Positions 24,474-33,532 of a DNA stretch of 62,208 nt are shown piece after piece (position 1 is the first letter of the stretch; every line of letters begins with the position of its first letter). The notes beneath the pieces were generated by a model. The model saw only the letters and a list, made by a program, of their open reading frames with translations, had not been told where the DNA came from and searched no databases. The DNA lies in contig SFEV01000008.1 of the NCBI GenBank assembly GCA_004557975.1, positions 1 through 62,208 of the forward strand. Direction: 5' to 3'. This stretch comes from Lachnospiraceae bacterium. Lineage in GTDB: Bacteria > Bacillota > Clostridia > Lachnospirales > Lachnospiraceae. A program made the position numbers and the translations under genes.

Positions 24474-25445
24474 TCAGTTCTCAGACAGATTTCCGGAACC
24501 GGAAAAGGCCATATTCAGCCCCTCAGAAATCGTGTAGCTCAGATATTTCACAGTTTCATCAATGTCCTTCGGCGTTACAAACATCGTATTCAGATGCGGT
24601 GAAATCAGTTCCCGTATCATCTGATGTTTCTCCGCCTGATTCAGAGTTCCCAGCGTACCGCCCAGCTTCTGCATATGAACAGAGCGATCCATCTCCTCCA
24701 CCAGATCCTCCATGGTATCATTCACAATCGTCGCTGCATCCACGACCGTCGGTATACCAATGGCCAGAACCGGAACTCCAAGAGTATCGCTGTTGATCGC
24801 ATTTCGGTGATTCCCGACGCCGGAGCCGGGATTGATGCCTGTATCGGTAATCTGTATGGTGCGGTTCAGCCGCTTTGTGCTGCGCGCTGCCAGTGCGTCA
24901 ATCGCAATGACAGTCTCCGGCTTCGTCTCCTCCACCACTCCCTTGATGATTTCCAGCGTCTCCATTCCAGTCTGCGCCATGACTCCCGGGGAAATGGCAC
25001 TGATCTCCGCAGATGTTTCCATTCCCGAAGATTTTCTGCCGTACTCACGTATCAGGTGACGCGTGATATGCAGATTTCCCACCACATTCGGTCCCAGAGC
25101 GTCCGGCGTAACTTCCCGGTTGCCGAGGCCAACCACCAGCACAGAATGCTTCCTGCCTCCCGCAAGCGCCAGAATGTGTTTTGCAATCTCACCGGAAATC
25201 TCCCTGTGATAATTCTCGTCCGGCACAGACATATTCGGTGCCTCGATCGTAATATATGTGCCCACCGGCTTTCCCATGGCCTTTGCACCGTTCTCAGTCT
25301 CAATCACCACCGTTGTCGTGTGAATCTCCCGTTCCTGATCCGCCTCCTCCTCCACTCTGACACCGCGGATTCTGATATCATCCTCTCCATAGCTCTCCCT
25401 GGCCTCCAGTGCCAGGTCTGTACGTACCTGAAACTCACCCATCAT
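24474..25445 (-). CDS. gpr: Germination protease (GPR endopeptidase)
   Basis: Aspartic-type endopeptidase that degrades small acid-soluble spore proteins on germination. The 323-residue zymogen begins with the usual short propeptide around EFQVRTDLALEARE, where autoprocessing occurs in the family. Conserved segments are VGLGNREVTPDALGP, IAIDALAARS and TDTGINPGSGVGNHR. Start ATG 25445 has AGGAG 7 nt upstream. It lies immediately upstream of spoIIP, an arrangement conserved in spore formers. Together with spoIIP it shows that the host lineage sporulates or did so recently. Confidence 0.96.
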   Translation of the reverse strand: MMGEFQVRTDLALEARESYGEDDIRIRGVRVEEEADQEREIHTTTVVIETENGAKAMGKPVGTYITIEAPNMSVPDENYHREISGEIAKHILALAGGRKHSVLVVGLGNREVTPDALGPNVVGNLHITRHLIREYGRKSSGMETSAEISAISPGVMAQTGMETLEIIKGVVEETKPETVIAIDALAARSTKRLNRTIQITDTGINPGSGVGNHRNAINSDTLGVPVLAIGIPTVVDAATIVNDTMEDLVEEMDRSVHMQKLGGTLGTLNQAEKHQMIRELISPHLNTMFVTPKDIDETVKYLSYTISEGLNMAFSGSGNLSEN

Positions 25446-25635
25446 ATCTGTTCTCCTCGTGCCCTTGCGGCATTGTTTTTCTCCAATGTTTTTCCATATA
25501 TCTCTGACATACTTTGTTGCTTATCTTTCATAACCTCCACCGGTCCATCGCCGTCAATTCTTTTCGTCATCCCGGCAGTTGATACTATTCTTTGCAGAAT
25601 CCTCAGAAATATGTATACTGTCTGTCAGAATTCAT

Positions 25636-25686
25636 TACGTAAAAATACGCGATACATCCTGTTCGGACATATCGCGTATTTTTTTG
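25636..25686. terminator. Strong terminator after the GH2 gene
   Basis: A 14-bp stem (25641-25654 with 25670-25683; core TACGCGATA) is flanked by A5 on one side and T7 on the other. It lies just beyond the GH2 stop codon and would work in either orientation. Confidence 0.85.
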
Positions 25687-25716
25687 AATCATTGTAACTG
25701 TTCAGAACAGGATATT

Positions 25717-27516
25717 TTACATACAGGATCGCCAGAATCCCACTTTCCGCTCATTGATTTCCCTGATGATTTCCGGGTCTATCTTGAAATTGCGCTCCAT
25801 ATCCATAAGACCGTTGATCTCCTGCTGCACATCGGAAACCTGCGTATAACAGAAACCGCAGCAGTACGGCAGCTTCTTGACAGCCGTTGTAATCTCATCA
25901 AATCTGCGGATAAACGCCTCCCTGTCATTCACCTTGTTGCCGTAGCCCCAGCCGGAATCATCGTTGTTAAAGGCAATGCCGCCGAATTCGCTTATAATAA
26001 CAGGCTGTCCTCTGTACGCAAAACCGTTTGCCATTGCTGATTTGTGGCTGCTGTGGTAGACATCGCCGGTAAATATCTGATCTTTGCATTCCATATACCG
26101 CTGGTAGAAGGTCTCCCCGGCTTCCTCATAATCGTGGAGTGTAATAATATCCGAAACAGTATGCTCCCAGCCGTCGTTTACAATTACCGGACGGTATCTG
26201 TCAAAGCTCTTTGTCAGATGGTACACCATCTCTGTAAAATGCTGCTGTGTCCGGTCCGTCTCCACCTGGCTGATCCCCCAAGATTCATTAAAAGGTGTCC
26301 ACGTAATAATACACGGATGATTATAATTCTGTCTGACAATCTCCATCCATTCACGTGTAAACTCCTCCACCGCATAATCAGAATACTGATAAGCTGCGGC
26401 CATCTCACTCCAGACCAGCATTCCTTTCACGTCACACCAGTACAGAAATCTCTCATCCTCTGTCTTCTGGTGCTTCCGCAGACCGTTATAGCCAAGAGCA
26501 TGAATCTTGTCAATATCCTCAATCAGAGCTTCCTCAGAGGGCGGTGTCAGATGCGAATCTTTCCAGTAGCCCTGATCCAGAATCAGTCTCTGGTACAGCG
26601 GGCGACCGTTCAGAAGAATATTCGGGCCATCAATACGTATTTCTCTCATGGCAAAATAAGAACCAACACGGTCAAGAACAGTATCATTCTTCATCACCTC
26701 AAAGGTAATATCGTAGAGATCCGGACATTCCGGACTCCAGGTGCGCACACCCCATCTCAGATTATGATTCGCTCTGTTCTGAACACTCACACTTGCTGTC
26801 ACATGATTCGATGTGACAGCCGTCGTGACTCTGCCGATCAGCACATTTTCAAAGGTCACGGTCGCTGTCACTGCAAGATTTTCCCCGAATGCCCGTTCCG
26901 GAGCTTCCACCTCGTACTCCAGCTCCAGAACACCGTCATGAAGATTCGGAGTCATTTTTACTTTGTCGAGACGAATCTGCGGAACGTACTCCGCCCAGAC
27001 GGTTTTCCAGATACCTGTAGTCTGCACATACCAGCACTCATAGCTGTCACCGTCCCAGCGCTGCTTTCCGCGGGGCTGCTGTACATCAAAGGAATCCTCC
27101 ACCTTCACCGTCAGATCATTTTTCCCATCCCGCAAAAGCTCTGTAATATCAAAGGAAAATCTGGAATACCCGCCCCTGTGGTCTCCCGCATACTGTCCGT
27201 TGACCCAGAGCTTTGTGTGAAAATCACTGCCCTCAAAGTGTATAAGAAAGCGGTGATCCTTCAGTCTGTCCGCTTCTACGGTGATAATCCTGTGATACCA
27301 GATATGATCATGACGCGCCTCATCTTGTATACCGCTAAGCTTCGTCTCAAAGGTAAACGGAACACAGATATTTCGCGTACCAGGAAAGGCCTGGTACCAT
27401 TTTTCTCTTTCCCCACAGTTTTCATCGTCAAATCCGAAATCCCACATACCATTGAGATTTTCCCAGCTGTCGCGTACAAACTGTGGTCTCGGATAGTCTT
27501 TTTTGTAGCATTTCAT
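25717..27516 (-). CDS. Glycoside hydrolase family 2 enzyme (beta-galactosidase/beta-glucuronidase-like)
   Basis: Retaining glycosidase of 599 residues with the GH2 order: N-terminal jelly-roll sugar-binding domain (WYHRIITVEADRLKDHRF), Ig-like domain, then TIM barrel. Acid/base Glu411 is in FNESWG and nucleophile Glu510 in ISEFGG. No signal peptide is present, so it acts on intracellular oligosaccharides. Start ATG 27516 is the homology start, with AAGGAGG about 12 nt upstream. Typical LacZ is much longer (about 1000 residues); this size suits compact GH2 galactosidases, glucuronidases or related enzymes. Exact substrate cannot be set. It sits between gpr and rpsT, which are neighbours in Bacillus, so it is probably an insertion. 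Confidence 0.88.
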   Translation of the reverse strand: MKCYKKDYPRPQFVRDSWENLNGMWDFGFDDENCGEREKWYQAFPGTRNICVPFTFETKLSGIQDEARHDHIWYHRIITVEADRLKDHRFLIHFEGSDFHTKLWVNGQYAGDHRGGYSRFSFDITELLRDGKNDLTVKVEDSFDVQQPRGKQRWDGDSYECWYVQTTGIWKTVWAEYVPQIRLDKVKMTPNLHDGVLELEYEVEAPERAFGENLAVTATVTFENVLIGRVTTAVTSNHVTASVSVQNRANHNLRWGVRTWSPECPDLYDITFEVMKNDTVLDRVGSYFAMREIRIDGPNILLNGRPLYQRLILDQGYWKDSHLTPPSEEALIEDIDKIHALGYNGLRKHQKTEDERFLYWCDVKGMLVWSEMAAAYQYSDYAVEEFTREWMEIVRQNYNHPCIITWTPFNESWGISQVETDRTQQHFTEMVYHLTKSFDRYRPVIVNDGWEHTVSDIITLHDYEEAGETFYQRYMECKDQIFTGDVYHSSHKSAMANGFAYRGQPVIISEFGGIAFNNDDSGWGYGNKVNDREAFIRRFDEITTAVKKLPYCCGFCYTQVSDVQQEINGLMDMERNFKIDPEIIREINERKVGFWRSCM

Positions 27517-27533
27517 TGTCGTATTTATCCTCC

Positions 27534-27696
27534 TTACTTCATCGTCCACAGATAATAAATCTCCTCATCCGTAGCTTCCCGATTCTCTGTAATCAGTCTG
27601 CAGAGTCTTCTGATCAGCTCAGGATTCTCCTCCAACGTTTCGGAAATCTCTGCTGCTTCCAAATGTTTCTCCGCTTTTCTGCCTGCTTTTCTTCAT
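27534..27696 (-). pseudogene. Small protein gene broken by a one-base insertion
   Basis: ATG at 27696 has a perfect AAGGAGG 7 nt upstream and begins MKKSRQKS. Dropping one base from the GCGGAG stretch joins it to a second frame reading EKHLEAAEISETLEEN and on to LWTMK and a stop at 27534. The repaired product would be 53 residues, Glu-rich and probably helical. The stop codon overlaps the GH2 ribosome-binding region, so the gene would be translationally coupled to the glycosidase. As given it would yield only a 25-residue peptide. It could be a mutation or a sequencing error. I do not recognise the family. Confidence 0.45.
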
Positions 27697-28092
27697 TCAG
27701 TATCCTCCTTATTCTGTTTTGAGAGGATTGCTTCATCTTAGGAATCCTCTCTGCATTTTGGGTATCAGCATTGAAAATTTCTAAGACGCAGAAGCTGCAT
27801 AGAAAAAAGAATGGCTGCCGCCAATAAGAATTTTAGAATTATAATGCCTGCATGTATTATAACAGGTGGACTCCAACTTTTCAATGAATTTCCTTTTCCA
27901 TTCTGTTGGCATTCTTGCTGCGCACCTCTGCAATCCAACGGAGGCAAGGTAGAATTTTTCCGCATATTTCCGAAATAGGTATTGACAGAAAAGACAGTTT
28001 GGAATAAGATATATGAGTATGTTTGCATTAAACGTCCGTGTCCGATTTTAATGAAACACATGATAATCACAGAATGTTTGGAGGTGTACACA
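27697..28092. other. Intergenic stretch with a hairpin and the rpsT promoter
   Basis: This 396-nt gap has a perfect hairpin, GAGAGGATT (27721-27729) with AATCCTCTC (27743-27751), which may terminate or insulate. The rest up to the rpsT promoter at 27982 shows no ORF with a ribosome-binding site and no structure I can name. Confidence 0.5.
27982..28010 (+). promoter_or_regulatory. Sigma-A type promoter of rpsT
   Basis: Perfect -35 TTGACA (27982-27987), 17-nt spacer, -10 TAAGAT (28005-28010). It gives a leader of about 75 nt before the rpsT start. Confidence 0.75.
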
Positions 28093-28356
28093 TTGGCTAA
28101 TATCAAATCTGCAAAGAAGAGAATCCTGGTAACAAAGACCAGAAATGAGAGAAATAAGGCTGCAAAGTCTGCTGTTAAGACGGCTATCAAAAAGGTAGAG
28201 GCTGCTGTTGCTGCAAACGACAAGGCTGCTGCAGAAGCTGCTCTTCTGTCTGCTACTTCTATCATTGATAAAGCTGCTAAAAAAGGCGTTTATCATAAGA
28301 ACAATGCTGCCAGAAAAGTTTCCCGTCTGTCAAAAGCAGTCAACACCCTGGCATAA
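28093..28356 (+). CDS. rpsT: 30S ribosomal protein S20
   Basis: Small-subunit ribosomal protein that binds 16S rRNA, 87 residues and very Lys/Ala-rich, starting (TTG)ANIKSAKKRILVTKTRNE. A TTG start at 28093 is chosen because GGAGGTG lies 7-8 nt upstream and S20 homology begins there; TTG/UUG initiation is also known for rpsT elsewhere and can limit expression. It stands alone between its own promoter and a strong terminator, divergent from the gpr side as in Bacillus. Confidence 0.95.
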   Translation: MANIKSAKKRILVTKTRNERNKAAKSAVKTAIKKVEAAVAANDKAAAEAALLSATSIIDKAAKKGVYHKNNAARKVSRLSKAVNTLA

Positions 28357-28370
28357 GATAGATGAGATAA

Positions 28371-28407
28371 AAAACAGTCGGTTCCGTCATGCCGACTGTT
28401 TTTTTTA
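28371..28407. terminator. Terminator shared by rpsT and engB
   Basis: AAAACAGTCGG (28371-28381) pairs with CCGACTGTTTT (28392-28402), loop of 10 nt, followed by a T run. It lies between convergent rpsT and engB. Confidence 0.88.
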
Positions 28408-28415
28408 TTTCTCTG

Positions 28416-29030
28416 TCATTTTTCTTTATCATCAGAAAAAGTTTCTCCGCAGCACAGCTGCTCTATGGTCGTCCATATCTCATCACGTCCCTGCTTTGTC
28501 TCTGCCGAAAATGGAATGATCTGTGTCCCGGGAAGCACATTCAGCCCCTGACGGATCAGTTTGAGCTGTTTCTGAAGCTGGCTGCGCTTGATCTTGTCAA
28601 GCTTTGTCGCTATGATAATCGGCTGATAGCCGTTGTGGCAGATCCACTCGTACATCATTTTATCATTCGCCCCCGGCTCATGCCGGATATCAATCAACAG
28701 GAATACTGCGCGAAGCTGCGAGGAGCCGTTCAAATACTTCTCGATCAGCTTACCCCATTTTTCTTTTTCTGACTGGGACACCTTCGCATACCCGTAACCA
28801 GGCAGATCCACGAGATAAACTTCGTCATTCACATTGTAGAAATTGATTGTCTGCGTCTTGCCCGGCTGCGAGCTGGTACGCGCCAGGGCCTTGCGGTTCA
28901 CAAGGCCATTGATCAGGGAGGACTTGCCCACATTGGATTTTCCGGCAAATGCCACCTCCGCCTTTGAATTCTTCGGCAGCACGCTCGTGATGCCGCACAC
29001 TGTTTCCAGATTTACCTGTCTGATTACCAT
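28416..29030 (-). CDS. engB: Ribosome biogenesis GTPase YsxC/EngB
   Basis: GTPase required for assembly of the 50S subunit, 204 residues. G motifs are GKSNVGKSSL (G1), DLPGYG (G3) and TKLDK (G4). Start ATG 29030 has GGGGAGG 5 nt upstream and lies 16 nt after the lon stop, so it is translated as the last gene of the clp/lon block. The lon-engB order is conserved in Firmicutes. Confidence 0.95.
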   Translation of the reverse strand: MVIRQVNLETVCGITSVLPKNSKAEVAFAGKSNVGKSSLINGLVNRKALARTSSQPGKTQTINFYNVNDEVYLVDLPGYGYAKVSQSEKEKWGKLIEKYLNGSSQLRAVFLLIDIRHEPGANDKMMYEWICHNGYQPIIIATKLDKIKRSQLQKQLKLIRQGLNVLPGTQIIPFSAETKQGRDEIWTTIEQLCCGETFSDDKEK

Positions 29031-29046
29031 GTCATCCTCCCCGGCT

Positions 29047-31377
29047 TTATTCATCGACATCTTTCTCTGCCAGCGCCGCCTTCAATACCTCCGGCATCGC
29101 ACTTACATACACGATCTCCAGCCCGTCAGTAATCTCATTCTGAATCTCAGCCACATCTGCCCTGTTCTCAGACGGCACAAGTACCGTCGTGATCCCTGCC
29201 ATTTTGGCTGCCAGCAGCTTCTCCTTGAGGCCGCCGATCGGAAGCACACGGCCGCGCAGCGTAATCTCTCCTGTCATTGCCACATCCGCACGCACCGGAA
29301 TCTGTGCGATGGCAGACAGGATTGCAGTCGCCATTGTGATGCCGGCGGACGGTCCGTCCTTCGGCACAGCGCCTTCCGGAATATGAATGTGTATGTCATT
29401 TTTCGCAAAAAACTCCGGATCAATCTGGTACTTGCTGCCCAGGGAACGAATATAGCTGATAGCTGTGCGGGCAGATTCTTTCATGACATCACCGAGCTGA
29501 CCTGTCAGCAGAAAGTCTCCTTTGCCCGGCATTGTATTCACTTCAATCTGAAGCGTGTCACCTCCGACACTGGTCCATGCCAGACCGCGCACAATACCCA
29601 CATCGTTTTTTTCATTTCTCTTCTGGACGGTATAGCGCTTCCTGCCAAGATATTTCTCCAGGCTTTTGTCTGTCACACGGATACTCTCTTTTTCACCTTC
29701 CAGCAGCTCCCTGGCCGCCTTACGGCAGACTTCACCGATCTTACGCTCAAGCTGCCGCACACCGGCCTCCTTCGTATATCCGCTGATAATTGTTCCAAGA
29801 GCCGTTTTCGTCACCGTAAACTGAGACTTCTTCAGGCCGTGGCGCTCCATCTGCTTCTTCAGCAGATGATCTTTCGCGATATGCAGCTTCTCGTTGGCCG
29901 TATAACTCGTCACCTCAATCAGCTCCATACGGTCGAGCAGCGGCCGCGGTATGGTATGCACATCGTTGGCGGTTGCAATAAACAGTACCTCTGAGAGATC
30001 AATCGGAAGCTCCACATAGTGGTCGCGGAATCTGCAATTCTGTTCCGAATCCAGCACCTCCAGAAGTGCCGAGGAAGTATCACCCTTGTAATCGCTGCTT
30101 ACCTTGTCTATTTCATCCAGTAGCATCAGCGGGTTTTTCACCCCTGCCTGACGCATACCGCCTGCAATTCGCCCCGGCATAGCTCCCACATAAGTTCTGC
30201 GATGGCCGCGTATCTCCGCCTCATCCCGCACACCGCCAAGGCTGATCCGCACGTATTTCTTGCCCAGAGCACGGGCAATGGACCGGGCAATGGATGTTTT
30301 CCCTGTGCCGGGCGGTCCCACAAGACAGAGGATCGGACTGTCACCCTTCTTCGTCAGGCAGCGCACCGCCAGAAATTCCAGCACACGCTCTTTGACCTTT
30401 TCCAGGCCATAATGATCTTCATCGAGTATCCGGGCGGCATTCTTCAGATCCTGATTGTCTTTCGACATCTTATCCCAGGGCAGCTCCAGAAGCGTCTCAA
30501 TGTAGCCCCGCAGCACGGAGCTCTCGGCCGAATTGTTTCCGATACTTTTCAGGCGTTCCGTCTCTTTGAGAATTTTGTTCTTTACATCCTCTGAAGCGCA
30601 CAGTTTTTTTGCTGATTCCTGATAGTTTTTTACATCAGAGAGCAGAGAATCCTCGCCCAGCTCTTCCTGAATCACCCTGATCTGTTCGCGGAGCACATAT
30701 TCCCGCTGGTTTTTATCCACACGCTCCTTGACCTTCTGCTGGATGTCGTTGCGGATCTGCAGAATCTCCATCTCCTTTACCAGGAGTGTGCAGAGACGCT
30801 CATACCGCTCCAACATGCTGTCTGCTTCCAGCAGCTTCTGACGGTCTGTATAGTACATCGGAACGTGCACACAGACGGCCATCGTCATCTTTTCAAAATC
30901 CTGAATCTCTGTCAGCTGCCGCAGCATATCCTTACCGAATTTCTGGTTGAGCTGACTGTAACGATTCAGCAGCTCTGCGAGAGCGCGAACCATCGCAATC
31001 TCTGTGGTCTCTCCAAGCTCCTGCTTTTCTTCCTCCAGAATCTCCACCTGTGCATGCAGATATCCGTTTTTCTCTTCAATTTCCAGCAGTCTGGCCCTGT
31101 GTGTGCCTTCTACCATCACGCGGACAATATCCTTGGGCAGCTTGGCAACATTGCGGATTTTCGCTGTCACACCAATTCCGTATAAACCGGGCAAACCCGG
31201 ATTGTTGTCATCCGGGTTTTGCTGGGCTGTCAGAAAAATAGTCTGATCTTTTTCCATCGCAGCCTCCACGGCCCTGATGGATTTATCTCTGCTGATATCA
31301 AAATGCAGTACCATAGTCGGCAACACCGCAAGTCCCCGAAGCGGTATTGCCGGCATTGTCCTTTTTCTTTCTTCCAT
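29047..31377 (-). CDS. lon: ATP-dependent protease Lon
   Basis: Cytosolic AAA+ protease of 776 residues that removes misfolded and regulatory proteins. The order is the N-terminal substrate-binding domain (PLRGLAVLPTMVLHFD), coiled-coil region, AAA+ module with Walker A GPPGTGKT and Walker B LLDEID, then the C-terminal protease domain with the Ser-Lys dyad (Ser in PKDGPSAG, Lys further on after GGLKEKLLAA). Length and motifs are normal. It lies between clpX and engB on the minus strand. No CIRCE or CtsR box is evident immediately upstream. Confidence 0.97.
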   Translation of the reverse strand: MEERKRTMPAIPLRGLAVLPTMVLHFDISRDKSIRAVEAAMEKDQTIFLTAQQNPDDNNPGLPGLYGIGVTAKIRNVAKLPKDIVRVMVEGTHRARLLEIEEKNGYLHAQVEILEEEKQELGETTEIAMVRALAELLNRYSQLNQKFGKDMLRQLTEIQDFEKMTMAVCVHVPMYYTDRQKLLEADSMLERYERLCTLLVKEMEILQIRNDIQQKVKERVDKNQREYVLREQIRVIQEELGEDSLLSDVKNYQESAKKLCASEDVKNKILKETERLKSIGNNSAESSVLRGYIETLLELPWDKMSKDNQDLKNAARILDEDHYGLEKVKERVLEFLAVRCLTKKGDSPILCLVGPPGTGKTSIARSIARALGKKYVRISLGGVRDEAEIRGHRRTYVGAMPGRIAGGMRQAGVKNPLMLLDEIDKVSSDYKGDTSSALLEVLDSEQNCRFRDHYVELPIDLSEVLFIATANDVHTIPRPLLDRMELIEVTSYTANEKLHIAKDHLLKKQMERHGLKKSQFTVTKTALGTIISGYTKEAGVRQLERKIGEVCRKAARELLEGEKESIRVTDKSLEKYLGRKRYTVQKRNEKNDVGIVRGLAWTSVGGDTLQIEVNTMPGKGDFLLTGQLGDVMKESARTAISYIRSLGSKYQIDPEFFAKNDIHIHIPEGAVPKDGPSAGITMATAILSAIAQIPVRADVAMTGEITLRGRVLPIGGLKEKLLAAKMAGITTVLVPSENRADVAEIQNEITDGLEIVYVSAMPEVLKAALAEKDVDE

Positions 31378-31418
31378 ATAAATAATCCACTTTCTGTTTC
31401 AGAATGAAAGTCTTTCTC

Positions 31419-32705
31419 CTATGCCGTCTCCTCGATCATGCTGAGTCTGCGCTTTCTTCTCCCTTTCACTTCCTCGCGATAGGTCATCTCCGGCTCTCCC
31501 GTACCTTCCACCATCTCTTTCGTCACGAGACATGTGGCAATCTTGTCATCGGACGGAACTGTGTACATCAGATCCATCATCGTCGTCTCCATGATTGCAC
31601 GCAGACCTCTGGCACCGGTCTTTCTCTTTATGGTCTTGTCTGCGATCGCTTCAATTGCTTCCGGAGTGAAGGACAGCTCCACATCGTCCAGGCCGAACAG
31701 CCCCTGGTACTGCTTAACGATCGCATTTTTCGGCTCAGTCAGAATCCTGATCAGTGTCTCCTTGTCCAGTTCATCCAGGGATACAACCACAGGAACACGG
31801 CCCATAAACTCCGGAATCATACCGAACTTGATAAAATCCTGCGGAAGCGCCTTCTTCAGGACTTCTCCCACGTTTCTTTCACTGTTCTGCGTCAGCTCGG
31901 AATTGAAGCCGATTCCCTTTTTATCCATACGCGTCTCAATAATCTTATCGATTCCCTCGAAGGCTCCGCCGCAGATGAACAGAATATTCGTCGTATCAAT
32001 CTGCAGAAGCTCCTGATGCGGATGCTTTCGTCCTCCCTGAGGCGGAACGGAAGCGACGGTTCCTTCCAGAATTTTCAACAGTGCCTGCTGCACGCCTTCT
32101 CCTGATACATCACGGGTGATTGATGCGTTTTCAGATTTTCTTGTAATCTTATCTATTTCATCGATATAAATAATACCGTACTCTGCCTTTTTAATATCGT
32201 AATCTGCCGCCTGAATAATTTTCAGAAGGATATTTTCAACATCTTCTCCGACGTATCCGGCCTCTGTGAGAGCTGTCGCATCCGCGATCGCAAAGGGCAC
32301 GTTCAGAAGCTTCGCCAGAGTCTGAGCCAGCATGGTTTTTCCCGAACCGGTCGGTCCAAGCATCAGAATGTTGCTCTTCTGCAGCTCAACATCCAGATAT
32401 TTGCCGCTGGTAATGCGCTTGTAGTGGTTGTAAACAGCTACGGAAAGCGCCTTTTTTGCCTCATCCTGTCCGATCACATAATCGTCGAGAAACGCTTTGA
32501 TCTCCATCGGTTTGACAAGATTGATGGCATCAGAATCCTCCATGGCGTAGTCTGAATCCAGCTCCTCCTCGATAATCTCAGAGCAGATGTCGACACATTC
32601 GTCACAGATATACACACCGTTCGGTCCGGCAATCAACTTGCGCACCTGATCCTCTGTCTTATTGCAGAAAGAGCATCTGATTTTATCTCCGATTTTTCCC
32701 GGCAT
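31419..32705 (-). CDS. clpX: ATP-dependent Clp protease ATP-binding subunit ClpX
   Basis: AAA+ unfoldase of 428 residues that feeds tagged proteins into ClpP. It has an N-terminal zinc-binding domain with CSFC and CDEC, Walker A GPTGSGKT, Walker B IYIDEIDK, and the IGF-type ClpP-docking loop region (GIGFNS). Position between clpP and lon on the same strand is the usual arrangement. About 170 nt separate it from the clpP stop, with several hairpins, so it may have its own promoter. Confidence 0.97.
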   Translation of the reverse strand: MPGKIGDKIRCSFCNKTEDQVRKLIAGPNGVYICDECVDICSEIIEEELDSDYAMEDSDAINLVKPMEIKAFLDDYVIGQDEAKKALSVAVYNHYKRITSGKYLDVELQKSNILMLGPTGSGKTMLAQTLAKLLNVPFAIADATALTEAGYVGEDVENILLKIIQAADYDIKKAEYGIIYIDEIDKITRKSENASITRDVSGEGVQQALLKILEGTVASVPPQGGRKHPHQELLQIDTTNILFICGGAFEGIDKIIETRMDKKGIGFNSELTQNSERNVGEVLKKALPQDFIKFGMIPEFMGRVPVVVSLDELDKETLIRILTEPKNAIVKQYQGLFGLDDVELSFTPEAIEAIADKTIKRKTGARGLRAIMETTMMDLMYTVPSDDKIATCLVTKEMVEGTGEPEMTYREEVKGRRKRRLSMIEETA

Positions 32706-32830
32706 TGTTTCATCTCTCCTATTCCACTGATAATACTGGTGGGGAATGCTCCCCGATACGGCGAAATTACTGTGTTCGCCGGATTTTCACAGCCGAAAGG
32801 CCCAAAAGCCTGATCGGTCTAACCAACAGT

Positions 32831-32861
32831 GGGACTGTCACAAATCTTTTGTAACAGCCCC
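32831..32861. repeat. Imperfect hairpin between clpP and clpX
   Basis: GGGACTGTCACAAA pairs imperfectly with TTTGTAACAGCCCC just after the clpP stop. There is no U tract on the minus strand, so it may be an RNA-stability hairpin or a repeat remnant and not an efficient terminator. Confidence 0.45.
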
Positions 32862-32876
32862 AATGAGTAAACAATC

Positions 32877-33458
32877 TTATCTTGATACAACGACCTGATC
32901 AATCAGACCATAAGCCTTTGCTTCTTCAGCCGTCATCCAGCGGTCTCTTTCTGTATCGGCAGCGATCACCTCATACGGCTGCCCTGTATTTGCTGCAAGC
33001 ATCTCGTTCAGCTTCTGCTTCGTCTGCAGAATCTTGTCCGCAACAATCTTGATATCTGTCGCCTGTCCCTGTGCTCCTCCGGAGGGCTGGTGAATCATAA
33101 CCTCCGCATTCGGAAGCGCATAACGCTTGCCCTTTGTTCCGCCGGCCAGCAGGAACGCACCCATGCTTGCTGCCATACCCATACAGATTGTAGAAACGTC
33201 ACACTTGACGTAATGCATCGTATCGTAAATAGCCAGACCGGCTGACACGGAGCCGCCCGGGCTGTTGATATACAGGTGGATGTCCTTGTTTGGATCCTCT
33301 GATTCCAGGAACAGAAGCTGTGCAACGATCAGATTTGCACTGAGGTCTGTCACTTCTTCACCGAGGAAAATAATTCTGTCCTTCAGCAGTCTGGAATAGA
33401 TATCGTAAGAACGCTCTCCTCTGCCTGTCTGTTCAATAACATAAGGTACAAAGCTCAT
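32877..33458 (-). CDS. clpP: ATP-dependent Clp protease proteolytic subunit
   Basis: Serine peptidase subunit forming the 14-mer chamber served by ClpX. Of 193 residues, Ser98 is in GMAASMG, His is in IHQPSGG about 25 residues later, and the Asp follows in the second half. Start ATG 33458 (MSFVPYVIEQ) is supported by AGGAGG 9 nt upstream; in-frame codons further upstream lack a ribosome-binding site. It lies 74 nt downstream of trigger factor on the same strand. Confidence 0.97.
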   Translation of the reverse strand: MSFVPYVIEQTGRGERSYDIYSRLLKDRIIFLGEEVTDLSANLIVAQLLFLESEDPNKDIHLYINSPGGSVSAGLAIYDTMHYVKCDVSTICMGMAASMGAFLLAGGTKGKRYALPNAEVMIHQPSGGAQGQATDIKIVADKILQTKQKLNEMLAANTGQPYEVIAADTERDRWMTAEEAKAYGLIDQVVVSR

Positions 33459-33532
33459 ACTTGTTATCCTCCTAACGATTGAACTCACCTGCACAGTATC
33501 CAAACACCGGTAAATCTGTCCCGTCAGACAGC

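Noticed and set aside
24624..25697. 357-codon plus-strand ORF opposite gpr
   Set aside because: It is the antisense frame of a well-conserved gpr gene, with no recognisable domain or start signal.
26044..27555. 503-codon plus-strand ORF opposite the GH2 gene
   Set aside because: It is an antisense shadow: the minus strand encodes a complete GH2 enzyme with both catalytic Glu residues, while this frame has no known motif or ribosome-binding site.
32831..32861. Terminator between clpP and clpX
   Set aside because: There is a stem but no U tract on the transcribed strand, so I report it only as an imperfect hairpin.
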